Shown here: positions 52,921 to 61,785 of the stretch, in pieces
Numbering within the stretch: the first letter of the stretch is position 1
Layout of the letters: every line of letters begins with the position of its first letter
Assembly: GCA_016792585.1 (NCBI GenBank)
Contig: JAEULB010000048.1
Coordinates: 1 to 64,000 of the forward strand
Source of the DNA: Rhodospirillaceae bacterium
GTDB lineage: Bacteria; Pseudomonadota; Alphaproteobacteria; SHVZ01
Length of the DNA stretch: 64,000 nt
Direction of reading: 5' to 3'
Translations under genes and position numbers: made by a program
The notes under the pieces: generated by a model
What the model was told of the DNA's origin: nothing
Database searches by the model: none
What the model saw: the letters and a program-made list of their open reading frames with translations, nothing else

Positions 52921-53964
52921 ATGCTCCCAGTCAACCTGTATTCCGACAACGTCGCCCCGGCGGCGCCCGAAATCATGGCGGCGCTCGCCCGCGTCAACGT
53001 CGGCCCGGCCCAGCCCTATGGCATGGATCCCGAGACCAAGGCGCTGAAGGCGGCGCTGTCCGACCTGTTCGGCACCGAGGTCTGGGTCTTCCTGGCGTCG
53101 ACCGGCACCGCGGCGAACGCGATCGCGCTCTCGGCGATGACGCCGAACTACGGCGCGATCTACTGCTCGGAGACCGCGCATATCGAGACCAGCGAGTGCG
53201 GTGCTGCCGAGCTCTTCACCGGCGGCGCCAAGCTGCAGCTGATCCGCGCCAAGTCCGGCCGCATGGACCCGGACGCGCTCGACGAGAAGATCAGGACGGC
53301 GGGCAAGGGCATGCCGCACCGGATCCAGCCGGCGGCGGTCAACCTCACCATCGGGACCGAGCGCGGCACGGTCTATTCGGTCAAGGAGCTCGAGCGCATC
53401 GCCGAGATCACCAAGAAGCACGGGCTCAAGTTCCACATGGACGGTGCCCGCATGGCGAACGCGCTCGTGGCGATCGGGGCGTCTGCCGCCGAGGTCACGA
53501 CGCGGATCGGCGTCGACGTGCTCTCGTTCGGTGCGACCAAGAACGGCGCGCTGAATGCCGAGGCGATCGTCGTCTTCAACAAGGACATCGCCGAGGAGCT
53601 GCGCTTTCGCATGCGCCGCGCTGGCCAGATCTGGTCGAAGATGCGCTATGCCGCGGCCCAGATCGGGGCCTATGTCGAGAACGGTCTCTGGCTCAAGCTC
53701 GCGCGCCAGGCCAATGCCGCAGCCAAGCGCCTCTCCGAAGGCCTGGTCCAGGTGCCGGGCGTGCGCATGATCGAGACGGTCGAGATCAACCAGCTCTTCA
53801 TCGAGATGCCCGAACGGGTTATCGCCGGCCTCGAAGCCGACGGCATCGGCCTCGGCCGCCGCGACGGCGGCGTCCGCATGGTCACGGCCTGGTCGACGAC
53901 CGACGAGGAAGTCGACCACGTGGTCGCCCGCGCCAAGGCGCACGGCGCCCGCGCCGCCGCCTAA
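52921..53964 (+). CDS. Low-specificity L-threonine aldolase
   Basis: A 347-residue fold-type I PLP enzyme that splits L-threonine or L-allo-threonine to glycine and acetaldehyde. The PLP lysine is K207 in SFGATKNGALNAEA. YSDNVAPAAPEIMAAL, HIETSECGAAELF and FHMDGARMANAL are typical blocks. It is followed at 33 bases by the deacylase gene. Confidence 0.93.
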   Translation: MLPVNLYSDNVAPAAPEIMAALARVNVGPAQPYGMDPETKALKAALSDLFGTEVWVFLASTGTAANAIALSAMTPNYGAIYCSETAHIETSECGAAELFTGGAKLQLIRAKSGRMDPDALDEKIRTAGKGMPHRIQPAAVNLTIGTERGTVYSVKELERIAEITKKHGLKFHMDGARMANALVAIGASAAEVTTRIGVDVLSFGATKNGALNAEAIVVFNKDIAEELRFRMRRAGQIWSKMRYAAAQIGAYVENGLWLKLARQANAAAKRLSEGLVQVPGVRMIETVEINQLFIEMPERVIAGLEADGIGLGRRDGGVRMVTAWSTTDEEVDHVVARAKAHGARAAA

Positions 53965-53997
53965 CTTTTTTCTACGCTCGCAGGGGATTCAAAGACG

Positions 53998-55014
53998 ATG
54001 GCCAAGACTCAAGGACAGCGGTCCCGCATCACGACCGACCTCGACTTCAACGCCGACGGCAAGCAGATCGGCTATCTGCGCCTGCCGCACTCGGTTCATC
54101 GCTCGGCCTACGGCTTCCTCGCGATGCCGATCGCCATCATCAAGAACGGCAAAGGTCCGACCGTGCTGTCGATGTCGGGCAACCACGGCGACGAGTACGA
54201 AGGACAGATCGCCAACTCGAAGCTGATCCGGGGCCTGAACCCGAAGGACATGAAGGGCACCGTCATCGTGCTGCCGATGGCGAACTTCCCGGCGGCGCAG
54301 GCCGGCATGCGCACTTCGCCGATCGACCAGGGCAACCTAAACCGGACCTTCCCCGGCGATCCCAACGGCACGCCGACCTGGATGATCTCGCACTTCATCG
54401 AGACCGAGCTGATGCCCAGGGCCGACCTGGTGCTGGACCTGCACTCCGGCGGCTCCAGTCTCAACTACATCCCGAGCGCGCTCGCCCGCATGGGCGGCGA
54501 CAAGAAGCGCGACGCCAAGATCAAGGCGCTGCTCGAGGCCTTCGCGGCGCCGATCAGCTACGTCACCACGGCGCTGGGCGAGAACCGCACGTCGACGGCG
54601 GCGGCGGAACGCGCGGGCACGACCATCATCGGCACCGAGCTCGGCGGCAAGGGCACGGTCGACATCGACGGTACCAAGGTCGCGGTGAACGGCGTGCGCG
54701 GCATCCTCGAGCACATGGGCATCGTCAAGGAGACCGACATCACCCGGAAGCGGCCGAAGACCCGCATCATGGAAGTGAAGGACGTCAGCTACTACGTCTA
54801 CGCCCCGCATCCCGGCCTGTTCGAGCCGGTGGTCAAGCTGGGCGCCACGGTGAAGAAGGGCCAGACCGCGGGCTTCGTCCACTTCATGGACGATCCGGGC
54901 CGCGAGCCGGTCGAGGTCAAGTTCAACACCAACGGGCTCGTCCTCTGCGAACGGATTCCCGGCAAGATCGAGCGCGGCGACTGCCTCTTCCACCTCGCTT
55001 CGGACGTGAAGTAG
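53998..55014 (+). CDS. Succinylglutamate desuccinylase/aspartoacylase family deacylase (M14)
   Basis: A 338-residue zinc carboxypeptidase-like amidohydrolase. Zinc ligands H63 and E66 are in GNHGDEYEG and H149 is in LDLHSGG. NQGNLNRTFPG-like DQGNLNRTFPGDPNG is also conserved. The size and the C-terminal barrel-like domain (PGLFEPVVKLGATVKKGQ) resemble DoeB-type N-acyl-diaminobutyrate deacylases, but no other ectoine gene is present. It probably removes an acyl group from an amino acid. Confidence 0.88.
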   Translation: MAKTQGQRSRITTDLDFNADGKQIGYLRLPHSVHRSAYGFLAMPIAIIKNGKGPTVLSMSGNHGDEYEGQIANSKLIRGLNPKDMKGTVIVLPMANFPAAQAGMRTSPIDQGNLNRTFPGDPNGTPTWMISHFIETELMPRADLVLDLHSGGSSLNYIPSALARMGGDKKRDAKIKALLEAFAAPISYVTTALGENRTSTAAAERAGTTIIGTELGGKGTVDIDGTKVAVNGVRGILEHMGIVKETDITRKRPKTRIMEVKDVSYYVYAPHPGLFEPVVKLGATVKKGQTAGFVHFMDDPGREPVEVKFNTNGLVLCERIPGKIERGDCLFHLASDVK

Positions 55015-55018
55015 GCCT

Positions 55019-55735
55019 CTAGCGAATTTCCGCGAGATCGCCCGGCGGAGCGGGATTCGCCGCAATCTCGCGGATCAGCTTGTTGAGGATCGCGGTCTGG
55101 AACGAGTGGAAGTCGTCGGCGACGATCATGAACGAGCCGGGCCCGCCGATCACGTTCTTGACGTAGTACTCGTCCAGGTTCGGCTCGGCCGGAAGCCACG
55201 GGCTCGGCCGCTCGTTGACGATCGGCAGCCCGTTGATCGTGATGCCGAGCTTGAGCGCATCGTCCCGGGCTTCCGCGACGGGCCTTCCTGAGTTGTTCGA
55301 ACCGTCGCCGGAGATGTCGATCACCATCCGGTCGCTCTGGAACGGGCTTCGCTCGAACAGCACGATGGCGTAGTCGATAGCGCCCGAGATCGAGGTCCAA
55401 CCGGCAAAGGCGCGGGGGGCGGCGAGGATCGCCTCGGCGAACAGCGCGGCACTCTCGCCGTCGCTGATCCTGGTCCACTTGACGATCTGCCTCTGCAGAT
55501 GCGCGTTCGACCATTCCATGTAGGTGACGCCGATCGCGCGGTTGCCGCCCGAGGTGATCGAGGCGAGCACCCGCGGATCCCTGAGCGCGTTGGCGTAGCC
55601 TTCGCGCTGGAGCTGGAACTCCTCGTCGTCGACCGAGCGCGAGACGTCGACGGCGAGCACGAGCTGGAGATCGACGATCTCCGCCGCGGCGGGGCCGGAG
55701 AGCAAGACGAGGATGAGCGCGAAGAGGCGCCGCAT
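55019..55735 (-). CDS. DUF1194 von Willebrand A-like exported protein, second paralogue
   Basis: A 238-residue signal-peptide protein with MIDAS DVSRSVD (D30), TSISGAIDYAIVLF and VIDISGDGSNNSG. It closely resembles the copy at 51632-52336 along its whole length, including the C-terminal VIGGPGSFMIVADDF segment. Stop lies 4 bases from the convergent deacylase stop. It follows the DUF4864 gene by 5 bases on the same strand, so these two form an operon. Confidence 0.87.
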   Translation of the reverse strand: MRRLFALILVLLSGPAAAEIVDLQLVLAVDVSRSVDDEEFQLQREGYANALRDPRVLASITSGGNRAIGVTYMEWSNAHLQRQIVKWTRISDGESAALFAEAILAAPRAFAGWTSISGAIDYAIVLFERSPFQSDRMVIDISGDGSNNSGRPVAEARDDALKLGITINGLPIVNERPSPWLPAEPNLDEYYVKNVIGGPGSFMIVADDFHSFQTAILNKLIREIAANPAPPGDLAEIR

Positions 55736-55740
55736 CGTCG

Positions 55741-56181
55741 CTAAACTTCGTTTTCCGGCTCGGCCAGCATGCAGCCGTTGATGCGCCAGGTACCGTCGGC
55801 CTGCTTCTCCATCACGTAGAGCGCCAGCGCCGGCGCGCCGTCCGGTCCGGTGACGTGGACCTTCTGGACCAGCGCCGTCCCGTCCTCGACCAGATCGCCG
55901 AAGCGGACCGCGCGCGGCCGATAGACAGGTTGATAGCCGTTCCTGACCATCGCCATGAAGTTCTCGGCGCTGCGGAAGATCCGGCGGATGCTAGGCGAGG
56001 CATAGCCGAAGGCGCGCTCGCCATCGTCTGAACGGAAGGCGCCGATCTGCGCCTCGATCACCTGGCGGATGGCGCCCTGCTCGGCCGCCGGGAGGGTGGA
56101 CAGGGGCTGGGCGGCAACAGGCGTCGCGGCGAAGGTCGCGATCAGTGCCAGGACCAGGAACACCCGACCGAGCACGGTCAT
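55741..56181 (-). CDS. DUF4864 exported protein
   Basis: A 146-residue protein with a signal peptide (TVLGRVFLVLALIATFAATPVAA) and the DUF4864 domain: IRQVIEAQIGAFRSDDGERAFGYASPSIRRIF and YVMEKQADGTWRINGC. Function is unknown; the fold resembles NTF2-like proteins. ATG 56181 has a strong AAGGAGA site. The gene is immediately upstream of the DUF1194 paralogue. Confidence 0.87.
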   Translation of the reverse strand: MTVLGRVFLVLALIATFAATPVAAQPLSTLPAAEQGAIRQVIEAQIGAFRSDDGERAFGYASPSIRRIFRSAENFMAMVRNGYQPVYRPRAVRFGDLVEDGTALVQKVHVTGPDGAPALALYVMEKQADGTWRINGCMLAEPENEV

Positions 56182-56261
56182 CGGCGTCTCCTTCAAGCCA
56201 GCCCCCTTGAAAAGAAAGTGTGTCACCTCGCCGCCGACGTGGCCAGCGCGAATCGCGGCCT

Positions 56262-57968
56262 TCACGGCAGGTCGGACAGTCGCTTCACGACACGGACCGG
56301 AAGCACCTGGCTGCGGCCGCGGATCTCGATCTCATGGCGCTCGAACCGCGAGAGGTCGACCTTGGCCACGTCTTCCAACGCGGTCGAGACGACGAGCTCG
56401 GCCTGGAACTCCTTGGTCAGGGTCTCGAGCCGGCTCGCGGTGTTGACCGCATCGCCGATCGCGGTGACGGTCGTCGCGCGCGCATATCCCATCTCGCCGA
56501 CGATCGCCGGACCGAGATGGATGCCGATGCCGATGCGGAGCGGCTCGCTCAGGTCGGCGGACAGCGCACGGTTGAGCGCGGCGAGGCTCTCGCCCATCCG
56601 CTTGGCGGCGGCGATCGCGGTCTGGGCGCCCGCTTCCGGCGAGGAGTCGATGCCGAACAGTGCCATGATGCCGTCGCCGATGAACTTGTCGACGCGGCCG
56701 CCGGCCTCCTCGATCGCGCGCCCCATCTCGGTGAAGTAGCGGTTGAGCAGGAAGACGACGTCGAATGGCAGCTTGTGCTCGGAGAGGCGGGTGAAACCGC
56801 GGAGGTCGGCGAACAGGATCGCGATCTCCTTCTCGGCGCCGGCGACGTAGTTCGGGCGGCGGAGCGCTTCCTTGGGCGACGCGGTCGGCGGCAGCAGCGG
56901 CGCCACCTCGAGGTTCTGCGTCGGGCGGATCTGGCAGGCGAGGCGGACCTTGGGCGGGGCGGCGACCCGGTCGAGCACCTTCTGCTCCTCCGCTGTCGGC
57001 GGCGCCAGCAGCTCCGCCCCGTGTCCGAGGCGGACCCGGCAGGTCGAGCAGCGGCCGCGGCCGCCGCAGACCGAGGCGTGGGGGATGCCGGCTGTCCGGC
57101 TCGCCTCCAGCACGGTCATGCCCGGCTGGATGGTGACCATCTTCCCGTCGGGATAGGTCACGGTGGCGCCCTTGCCGCGACCCAGCCAGTCGCGGACCAC
57201 GCGGGCCGCCAAGGTCGCGCCGAGGAGGCCGAAGAAGGCGATCTTGAGCGCGGTGTCGATACGGTCGATCTCATCGGCGGCGGAGGCTGGCGGGAAACGG
57301 ATCGCCTGGGCCATCCGCCGCATCCAGGCCGGGTCGGTCGACATCAGGAGGACGGTGCGTCCCGAGACGCCGAAGCCGACCAGGGCCAGAACCGGCACCA
57401 GCAGCGCCGCGCCATAGAGAAAAGGAAGCAGGCGGGGGTACCAGGGCCGGAGACGGAGCCAGAAATGGAGCCCGATGCACGCATGCAGCCAGGCGATCAG
57501 CAGAACCGCCACCTGTTGGAGTGCGTAGCCGGGGGAGAACACCCACTGGACGAGCAGGACGTAGGTGTAGAGGTCCTCGAGCCCGTAGAACGTGTGGGCG
57601 ACCCGGGTGCCGAGGATGTGAATGAAGAGGAGGGGGGGGATCGAGAGACCAAGGAGCAGCTGGGCCGCTTCCCAGGGCGGCATCCGAAGGCTGCGCCGCC
57701 GGTAGAGCGCCACGAAGGCAAGGCCCAAATGGGTCCAGAGCGAGCCGTAGAGGGCCACCGTCATCGGCGGAAGCCGCCAGAACCACACGAAACCGCGCCG
57801 AGCCATCTCCAGGGCCTCCAGCGAGATCAGGCCCACGGCATGGTTGAGAAGATGAGTCGTCACATAGGTGAAAAGGACGAGCCCGGTAACCAGCCGGAGG
57901 CGCCGGATGACCAGGGGCCAGTCGGTCCCGGCCTCTGCGGCGCCCATTCCCAAGCCGGTACCTGTCAT
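56262..57968 (-). CDS. Class III adenylate cyclase with heme-type membrane domain and 2Fe-2S ferredoxin domain
   Basis: A 568-residue membrane protein. Residues about 20-260 hold six or so helices like the SdhC/FrdC cytochrome-b anchor, with histidines H39, H43, H80, H117, H125, H162 and H168 as possible heme ligands. Residues about 268-360 form a plant-type 2Fe-2S ferredoxin domain with C301, C307, C310 and C345. Residues about 380-540 are the cyclase catalytic domain with metal aspartates D388 (LFADLRGF) and D432 (IGDGIMALF). A related enzyme without the ferredoxin, CyaC of Sinorhizobium meliloti, is a quinone-responsive diheme cyclase. Start ATG 57968. Confidence 0.92.
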   Translation of the reverse strand: MTGTGLGMGAAEAGTDWPLVIRRLRLVTGLVLFTYVTTHLLNHAVGLISLEALEMARRGFVWFWRLPPMTVALYGSLWTHLGLAFVALYRRRSLRMPPWEAAQLLLGLSIPPLLFIHILGTRVAHTFYGLEDLYTYVLLVQWVFSPGYALQQVAVLLIAWLHACIGLHFWLRLRPWYPRLLPFLYGAALLVPVLALVGFGVSGRTVLLMSTDPAWMRRMAQAIRFPPASAADEIDRIDTALKIAFFGLLGATLAARVVRDWLGRGKGATVTYPDGKMVTIQPGMTVLEASRTAGIPHASVCGGRGRCSTCRVRLGHGAELLAPPTAEEQKVLDRVAAPPKVRLACQIRPTQNLEVAPLLPPTASPKEALRRPNYVAGAEKEIAILFADLRGFTRLSEHKLPFDVVFLLNRYFTEMGRAIEEAGGRVDKFIGDGIMALFGIDSSPEAGAQTAIAAAKRMGESLAALNRALSADLSEPLRIGIGIHLGPAIVGEMGYARATTVTAIGDAVNTASRLETLTKEFQAELVVSTALEDVAKVDLSRFERHEIEIRGRSQVLPVRVVKRLSDLP

Positions 57969-58120
57969 GCTATCCCCCGCCGTCCGCCGGCCGCCCGAGG
58001 CTAACATACGGGCGGGGAACCGGATCGGATCCCCCTTGAATTCGGCTGTTGGCCGCCCAAATGGCGCCAAAATTCGATGGCAAGGGAGGCGAAGGGGTGG
58101 GAGCGACACAAGAGGGTGGC

Positions 58121-59056
58121 ATGGCCGAGATGATTGCGATCGACGGCCTCACGAAGCGTTTCGGGGCGCATACGGCTGTCGACGACATCTCGTTCTCGGT
58201 GAACCGGGGCGAGGTGCTGGGCTTTCTTGGGCCGAACGGCGCGGGCAAGTCCACGACGATGAAGATGATCACCGGCTTCCTGGCGCCGACGGCCGGCACC
58301 GCGAAGGTCTGCGGCTTCGACATCCAGGACAGCCCGATCGAGGCCAAGAAGAAGATCGGGTACCTGCCCGAGGGCGCGCCGGCCTATCCGGACATGACGC
58401 CCGCGGCGTTCCTCGACTTCATCGCGCGCGTGCGCAACGTCGACGGGGCGCTGCGCAAGCGCCGGATCGCCGACGCGGTCGAGAAGACCCAGCTCGGCGA
58501 GGTCCTCTACCAGTCGATCGACACGCTCTCGAAGGGCTTCAAGCGCCGCGTGGGCCTTGCCCAGGCGCTGCTGCACGATCCCGAGGTGCTGGTGCTGGAC
58601 GAGCCGACCGACGGCCTCGATCCGAACCAAAAGCACGAGGTCCGCGGCCTGATCAAGGCGATGTCCTACGACAAGGCAATCGTGATCTCGACCCACATCC
58701 TCGAAGAGGTCGACGCGATCTGCACCCGCGCGATGGTGATCGCCGGCGGACGCATCGTCGCCGACGGCACGCCGGTCGAGCTGGAACAGCTCTCGCGCCA
58801 CTACAACGCGGTTGCCGTCCGTCTCGAGGACGAGGCCGACACCGACGCGGTCAAGGCGGCGCTCGAGCGCGTCGACGGCGCGCTGTCGGTCGAGGCCAAC
58901 AAGTACGCCGGCGTGCTCACCGTCTATCCGAAGGACGCGCGCTCGCTGATCGCCGAGGTCGGCCAGGTGATGCGCCATGGCCGCTGGAAAGTCGCCGAGA
59001 TCCGCGTCGAGCGCGGTCACCTCGACGAAGTCTTCCGCCGCATCACGCAGGCCTGA
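58121..59056 (+). CDS. ABC transporter ATP-binding protein (GldA-like)
   Basis: A 311-residue ABC ATPase: Walker A GPNGAGKST (37-45), degenerate signature LSKGFKRRVGLAQALL and VLVLDEPTDGLDPNQ Walker B. The C-terminal roughly 70 residues are an extra domain as in GldA/NatA. ATG 58121 with AGAGGG is chosen over earlier frame openings that run into the divergent cyclase leader. First of four genes in a closely packed module. Confidence 0.92.
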   Translation: MAEMIAIDGLTKRFGAHTAVDDISFSVNRGEVLGFLGPNGAGKSTTMKMITGFLAPTAGTAKVCGFDIQDSPIEAKKKIGYLPEGAPAYPDMTPAAFLDFIARVRNVDGALRKRRIADAVEKTQLGEVLYQSIDTLSKGFKRRVGLAQALLHDPEVLVLDEPTDGLDPNQKHEVRGLIKAMSYDKAIVISTHILEEVDAICTRAMVIAGGRIVADGTPVELEQLSRHYNAVAVRLEDEADTDAVKAALERVDGALSVEANKYAGVLTVYPKDARSLIAEVGQVMRHGRWKVAEIRVERGHLDEVFRRITQA

Positions 59057-59072
59057 GGGGCTAGAGCCTAAA

Positions 59073-59804
59073 ATGGGTATCTACACGATCTTCCGGCGCG
59101 AGCTGACCAGCTACTTCCTGACGCCGCTCGCCTACATCTTCATCGTCATCTTCCTGGCGATGGCCGGCACCTTCACCTTCTTCGTCGGCAACTTCTTCGG
59201 CCGCGGCCAAGCCGACCTGCAGCCGTTCTTCCAGTTCCACCCCTGGCTCTACCTGTTCCTGATCCCGGCGATCACGATGCGGCTCTGGGCCGAGGAGCGG
59301 AAGACCGGCTCGATCGAGCTCCTGCTGACGCTGCCGATCTCGATGACCGACGCGGTGCTCGGCAAATTCCTCGCCGCCTGGTGCTTCACCGGCATCGCGC
59401 TCGCGCTGACCTTCCCGATGTGGATCACCGTCAACATCCTGGGATACCCGGACAACGGGGCGATCGTCGCCGGATACGCCGGCAGCTTCCTGATGGCCGG
59501 CAGCTTCCTCGCGGTCGGTGCGGCGATCTCGCCGCTCACCAAGAACCAGGTGATTGCCTTCGTCGTCACTTCGGTCGTCTGCTTCGTCTTCACCGTCGGC
59601 GGCACCGGCGTCGTGCTCAACTTCTTCACCGGCTGGGCGCCGACGCTCGTGGTCGACACCGTTGCGCAGATGAGCTTCATGACCCACTTCAACGCGATCT
59701 CGCGCGGCGTCATCGACGCCCGCGACATGGTCTACTTCGCCTCGGTGATCGGGTTCTTCCTGTTCGCCAACGTCATCTTCGTCGACCTCAAGAAGGCGGG
59801 CTGA
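59073..59804 (+). CDS. ABC transporter permease (GldF-like)
   Basis: A 243-residue ABC-2-type permease with six helices, starting IFRRELTSYFLTPLAYIFI. RLWAEERKTGSIELLLTLPIS is the conserved cytoplasmic loop of GldF/NosY-like permeases. It partners with the ATPase 16 bases upstream and with the auxiliary protein that begins 3 bases downstream. Confidence 0.92.
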   Translation: MGIYTIFRRELTSYFLTPLAYIFIVIFLAMAGTFTFFVGNFFGRGQADLQPFFQFHPWLYLFLIPAITMRLWAEERKTGSIELLLTLPISMTDAVLGKFLAAWCFTGIALALTFPMWITVNILGYPDNGAIVAGYAGSFLMAGSFLAVGAAISPLTKNQVIAFVVTSVVCFVFTVGGTGVVLNFFTGWAPTLVVDTVAQMSFMTHFNAISRGVIDARDMVYFASVIGFFLFANVIFVDLKKAG

Positions 59805-59807
59805 TCG

Positions 59808-61775
59808 ATGCCGAACGATACTCCCCGTTCGAGCGGCGCGGTGGCGGCCGGCGCCTCCAAGAGGCTCAGCGCCAGCGCCCGCCGTTCCTTCGCGTGGGCC
59901 GCGCTCGTGGCCGGCCTGGTGCTCTTCCTCGCGGTCAACGTGCTCTCCAACGCCTGGCTCCGCGCCGGCCGCGTCGACCTGACCCAGAGCAAGCTCTACA
60001 CGCTCTCGGACGGCACCAAGGACATCCTGTCGAAGATCGAGGAGCCGATCACGCTCCGGCTCTTCTTCTCGCCCAGGCTCGGCCGCGAGATCCCGCTCTA
60101 CGCCAACTATCACCAGCGCGTGCGTGACCTGCTGGACGAGTACACCAGCCTCGCCGCGGGCAAGATCAAGCTCGAGTTCTACGACCCGGCGCCCTATTCC
60201 GACGTCGAGGACCGCGCTGTCGCCTATCGCCTTCAGGGCGTGCCGATGGAAGCGGGCGGCGAGCAGGTGTTCTTCGGCCTTGCCGGCACCAACTCGACCG
60301 ACGACGAGGAGATCCTTCCCTTCTTCCAGCCGGAGCGCGAGCGCTTCCTCGAATACGATCTCACCAAGGTCGTCTTCAACCTCGCCAACCCGAAGCGCCG
60401 CGAGGTCGGCCTGATCGCGCAGCTACCGGTCGCCGGTGACGTGATGCCGATGGCCGGCATGCGCATGCCGCAGCCCTGGGTCGTCATGGACCAGATGCGC
60501 CAGGTCTTCCAGGTGCGTCAGTTCGGCAGCGACACCGGCAACCTGCCCAAGGATCTGCAGATCCTGATGCTGATCCATCCGAAGGAGCTGTCGGAGGAGG
60601 GCCAGTACGCGATCGACCAGTTCGTGCTGCGCGGCGGCAAGCTTCTCGTCTTCGTCGATCCGAACTCCGAGGTCGACGCCTCGCGCCCGAGCCGCGATCC
60701 GAACGCGATGCCCGGCCCGACCTCGTCGAACCTCGAGAAGCTGTTCGACGCCTGGGGCGTCGAGCTGGTCAAGGACCGGGTGATCGGCGACCGGCTCACC
60801 GCAACCCGCGTCAATGCCGGGACCCAGCAGCGCCCGCGCGTCACCGACTACATCGTCTGGAACAGCCTGAAAGCCGGCAACCTGAACCGCCAGGATGCCG
60901 TTACCGGCGAGCTCCAGGTGATGAACGTCGCCTCCGCCGGCATCCTCAAGCCGAAGCAGGGGGCGACCACCGCCTTCGCGCCGCTGGTGACCGCGAGCCC
61001 TGGCTCGATGTCGGTCGAGACCGACAAGATCAAGTTCGCTCCGGATCCGACCCAGCTTCTTCGCGACTACAAGCCCGAGACCGAGATCCTGACGATGGCG
61101 GCCCGCATCACCGGGCCGGTCAAGACCGCGTTCCCGGACGGCCCGCCCAAGGTCGAAGGCCGCCCGCCGCAGCCCGACCAGCTGCCGCACGTGGCCGAGA
61201 GCGCGGGCCCGATCAGCGTCATCGTCGTCGCCGACACCGACATGCTGGACGACCGCTTCTGGGTCTCGGCCCAGGAGTTCTTCGGCCAGCGCGTGGTGCA
61301 GCCGAACGCCAACAACGGCGACTTCGTCGTCAACGCGCTTGAGAATCTGGCAGGCGGCTCCGAGCTGATGAGCCTCAGGAGCCGCGGCGTCTCCTCGCGA
61401 CCGTTCGAGCTGGTGCAGGACATCCAGCGCGAGGCCGAGCGCAAGTTCCGCTCCAAGGAGCGCGAGCTTCAGGAGAAGCTGAAAGAGACCGAGAAGAAGC
61501 TCTCCGACCTGCAGACCAAGGAGCAGGCGGGCGGCGCCACGATCCTTTCCGCCGACCAGCAGAAGGCGATCGAGGACGCGCGGAAGGAGATCCTGTCGCT
61601 CCGCCGCGAGCTGCGCCTGGTCCAGAACGACCTGCGCAAGGACATCGACCAGCTGGAGACGACGCTCCGCGTGACCAACATCGGCCTGATCCCGGTGGTG
61701 GTGGCGCTGGTCGCGATCGTGCTCGGCCTGGTCCGCATCACGCGCCGCCGCCGGCGCGCGACTGCGTTGAGCTGA
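59808..61775 (+). CDS. GldG-like ABC transporter auxiliary protein
   Basis: A 655-residue inner-membrane protein with one N-terminal helix (residues about 28-48), a large extracytoplasmic domain of the GldG/ABC_transp_aux type (DLTQSKLYTLSDGTKDILSK onward), a coiled coil at about 540-625 (RKFRSKERELQEKLKETEKK) and a C-terminal helix (about 632-650). In Bacteroidota GldFG with GldA supports gliding, but homologues in non-gliding bacteria are uncharacterised. Substrate unknown. Confidence 0.9.
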   Translation: MPNDTPRSSGAVAAGASKRLSASARRSFAWAALVAGLVLFLAVNVLSNAWLRAGRVDLTQSKLYTLSDGTKDILSKIEEPITLRLFFSPRLGREIPLYANYHQRVRDLLDEYTSLAAGKIKLEFYDPAPYSDVEDRAVAYRLQGVPMEAGGEQVFFGLAGTNSTDDEEILPFFQPERERFLEYDLTKVVFNLANPKRREVGLIAQLPVAGDVMPMAGMRMPQPWVVMDQMRQVFQVRQFGSDTGNLPKDLQILMLIHPKELSEEGQYAIDQFVLRGGKLLVFVDPNSEVDASRPSRDPNAMPGPTSSNLEKLFDAWGVELVKDRVIGDRLTATRVNAGTQQRPRVTDYIVWNSLKAGNLNRQDAVTGELQVMNVASAGILKPKQGATTAFAPLVTASPGSMSVETDKIKFAPDPTQLLRDYKPETEILTMAARITGPVKTAFPDGPPKVEGRPPQPDQLPHVAESAGPISVIVVADTDMLDDRFWVSAQEFFGQRVVQPNANNGDFVVNALENLAGGSELMSLRSRGVSSRPFELVQDIQREAERKFRSKERELQEKLKETEKKLSDLQTKEQAGGATILSADQQKAIEDARKEILSLRRELRLVQNDLRKDIDQLETTLRVTNIGLIPVVVALVAIVLGLVRITRRRRRATALS

Positions 61776-61785
61776 GGAGCCTCAT

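Noticed and set aside
53998-55014. Ectoine degradation locus based on the DoeB-like deacylase
   Set aside because: No ectoine hydrolase, diaminobutyrate aminotransferase or regulator of that pathway lies in the window.
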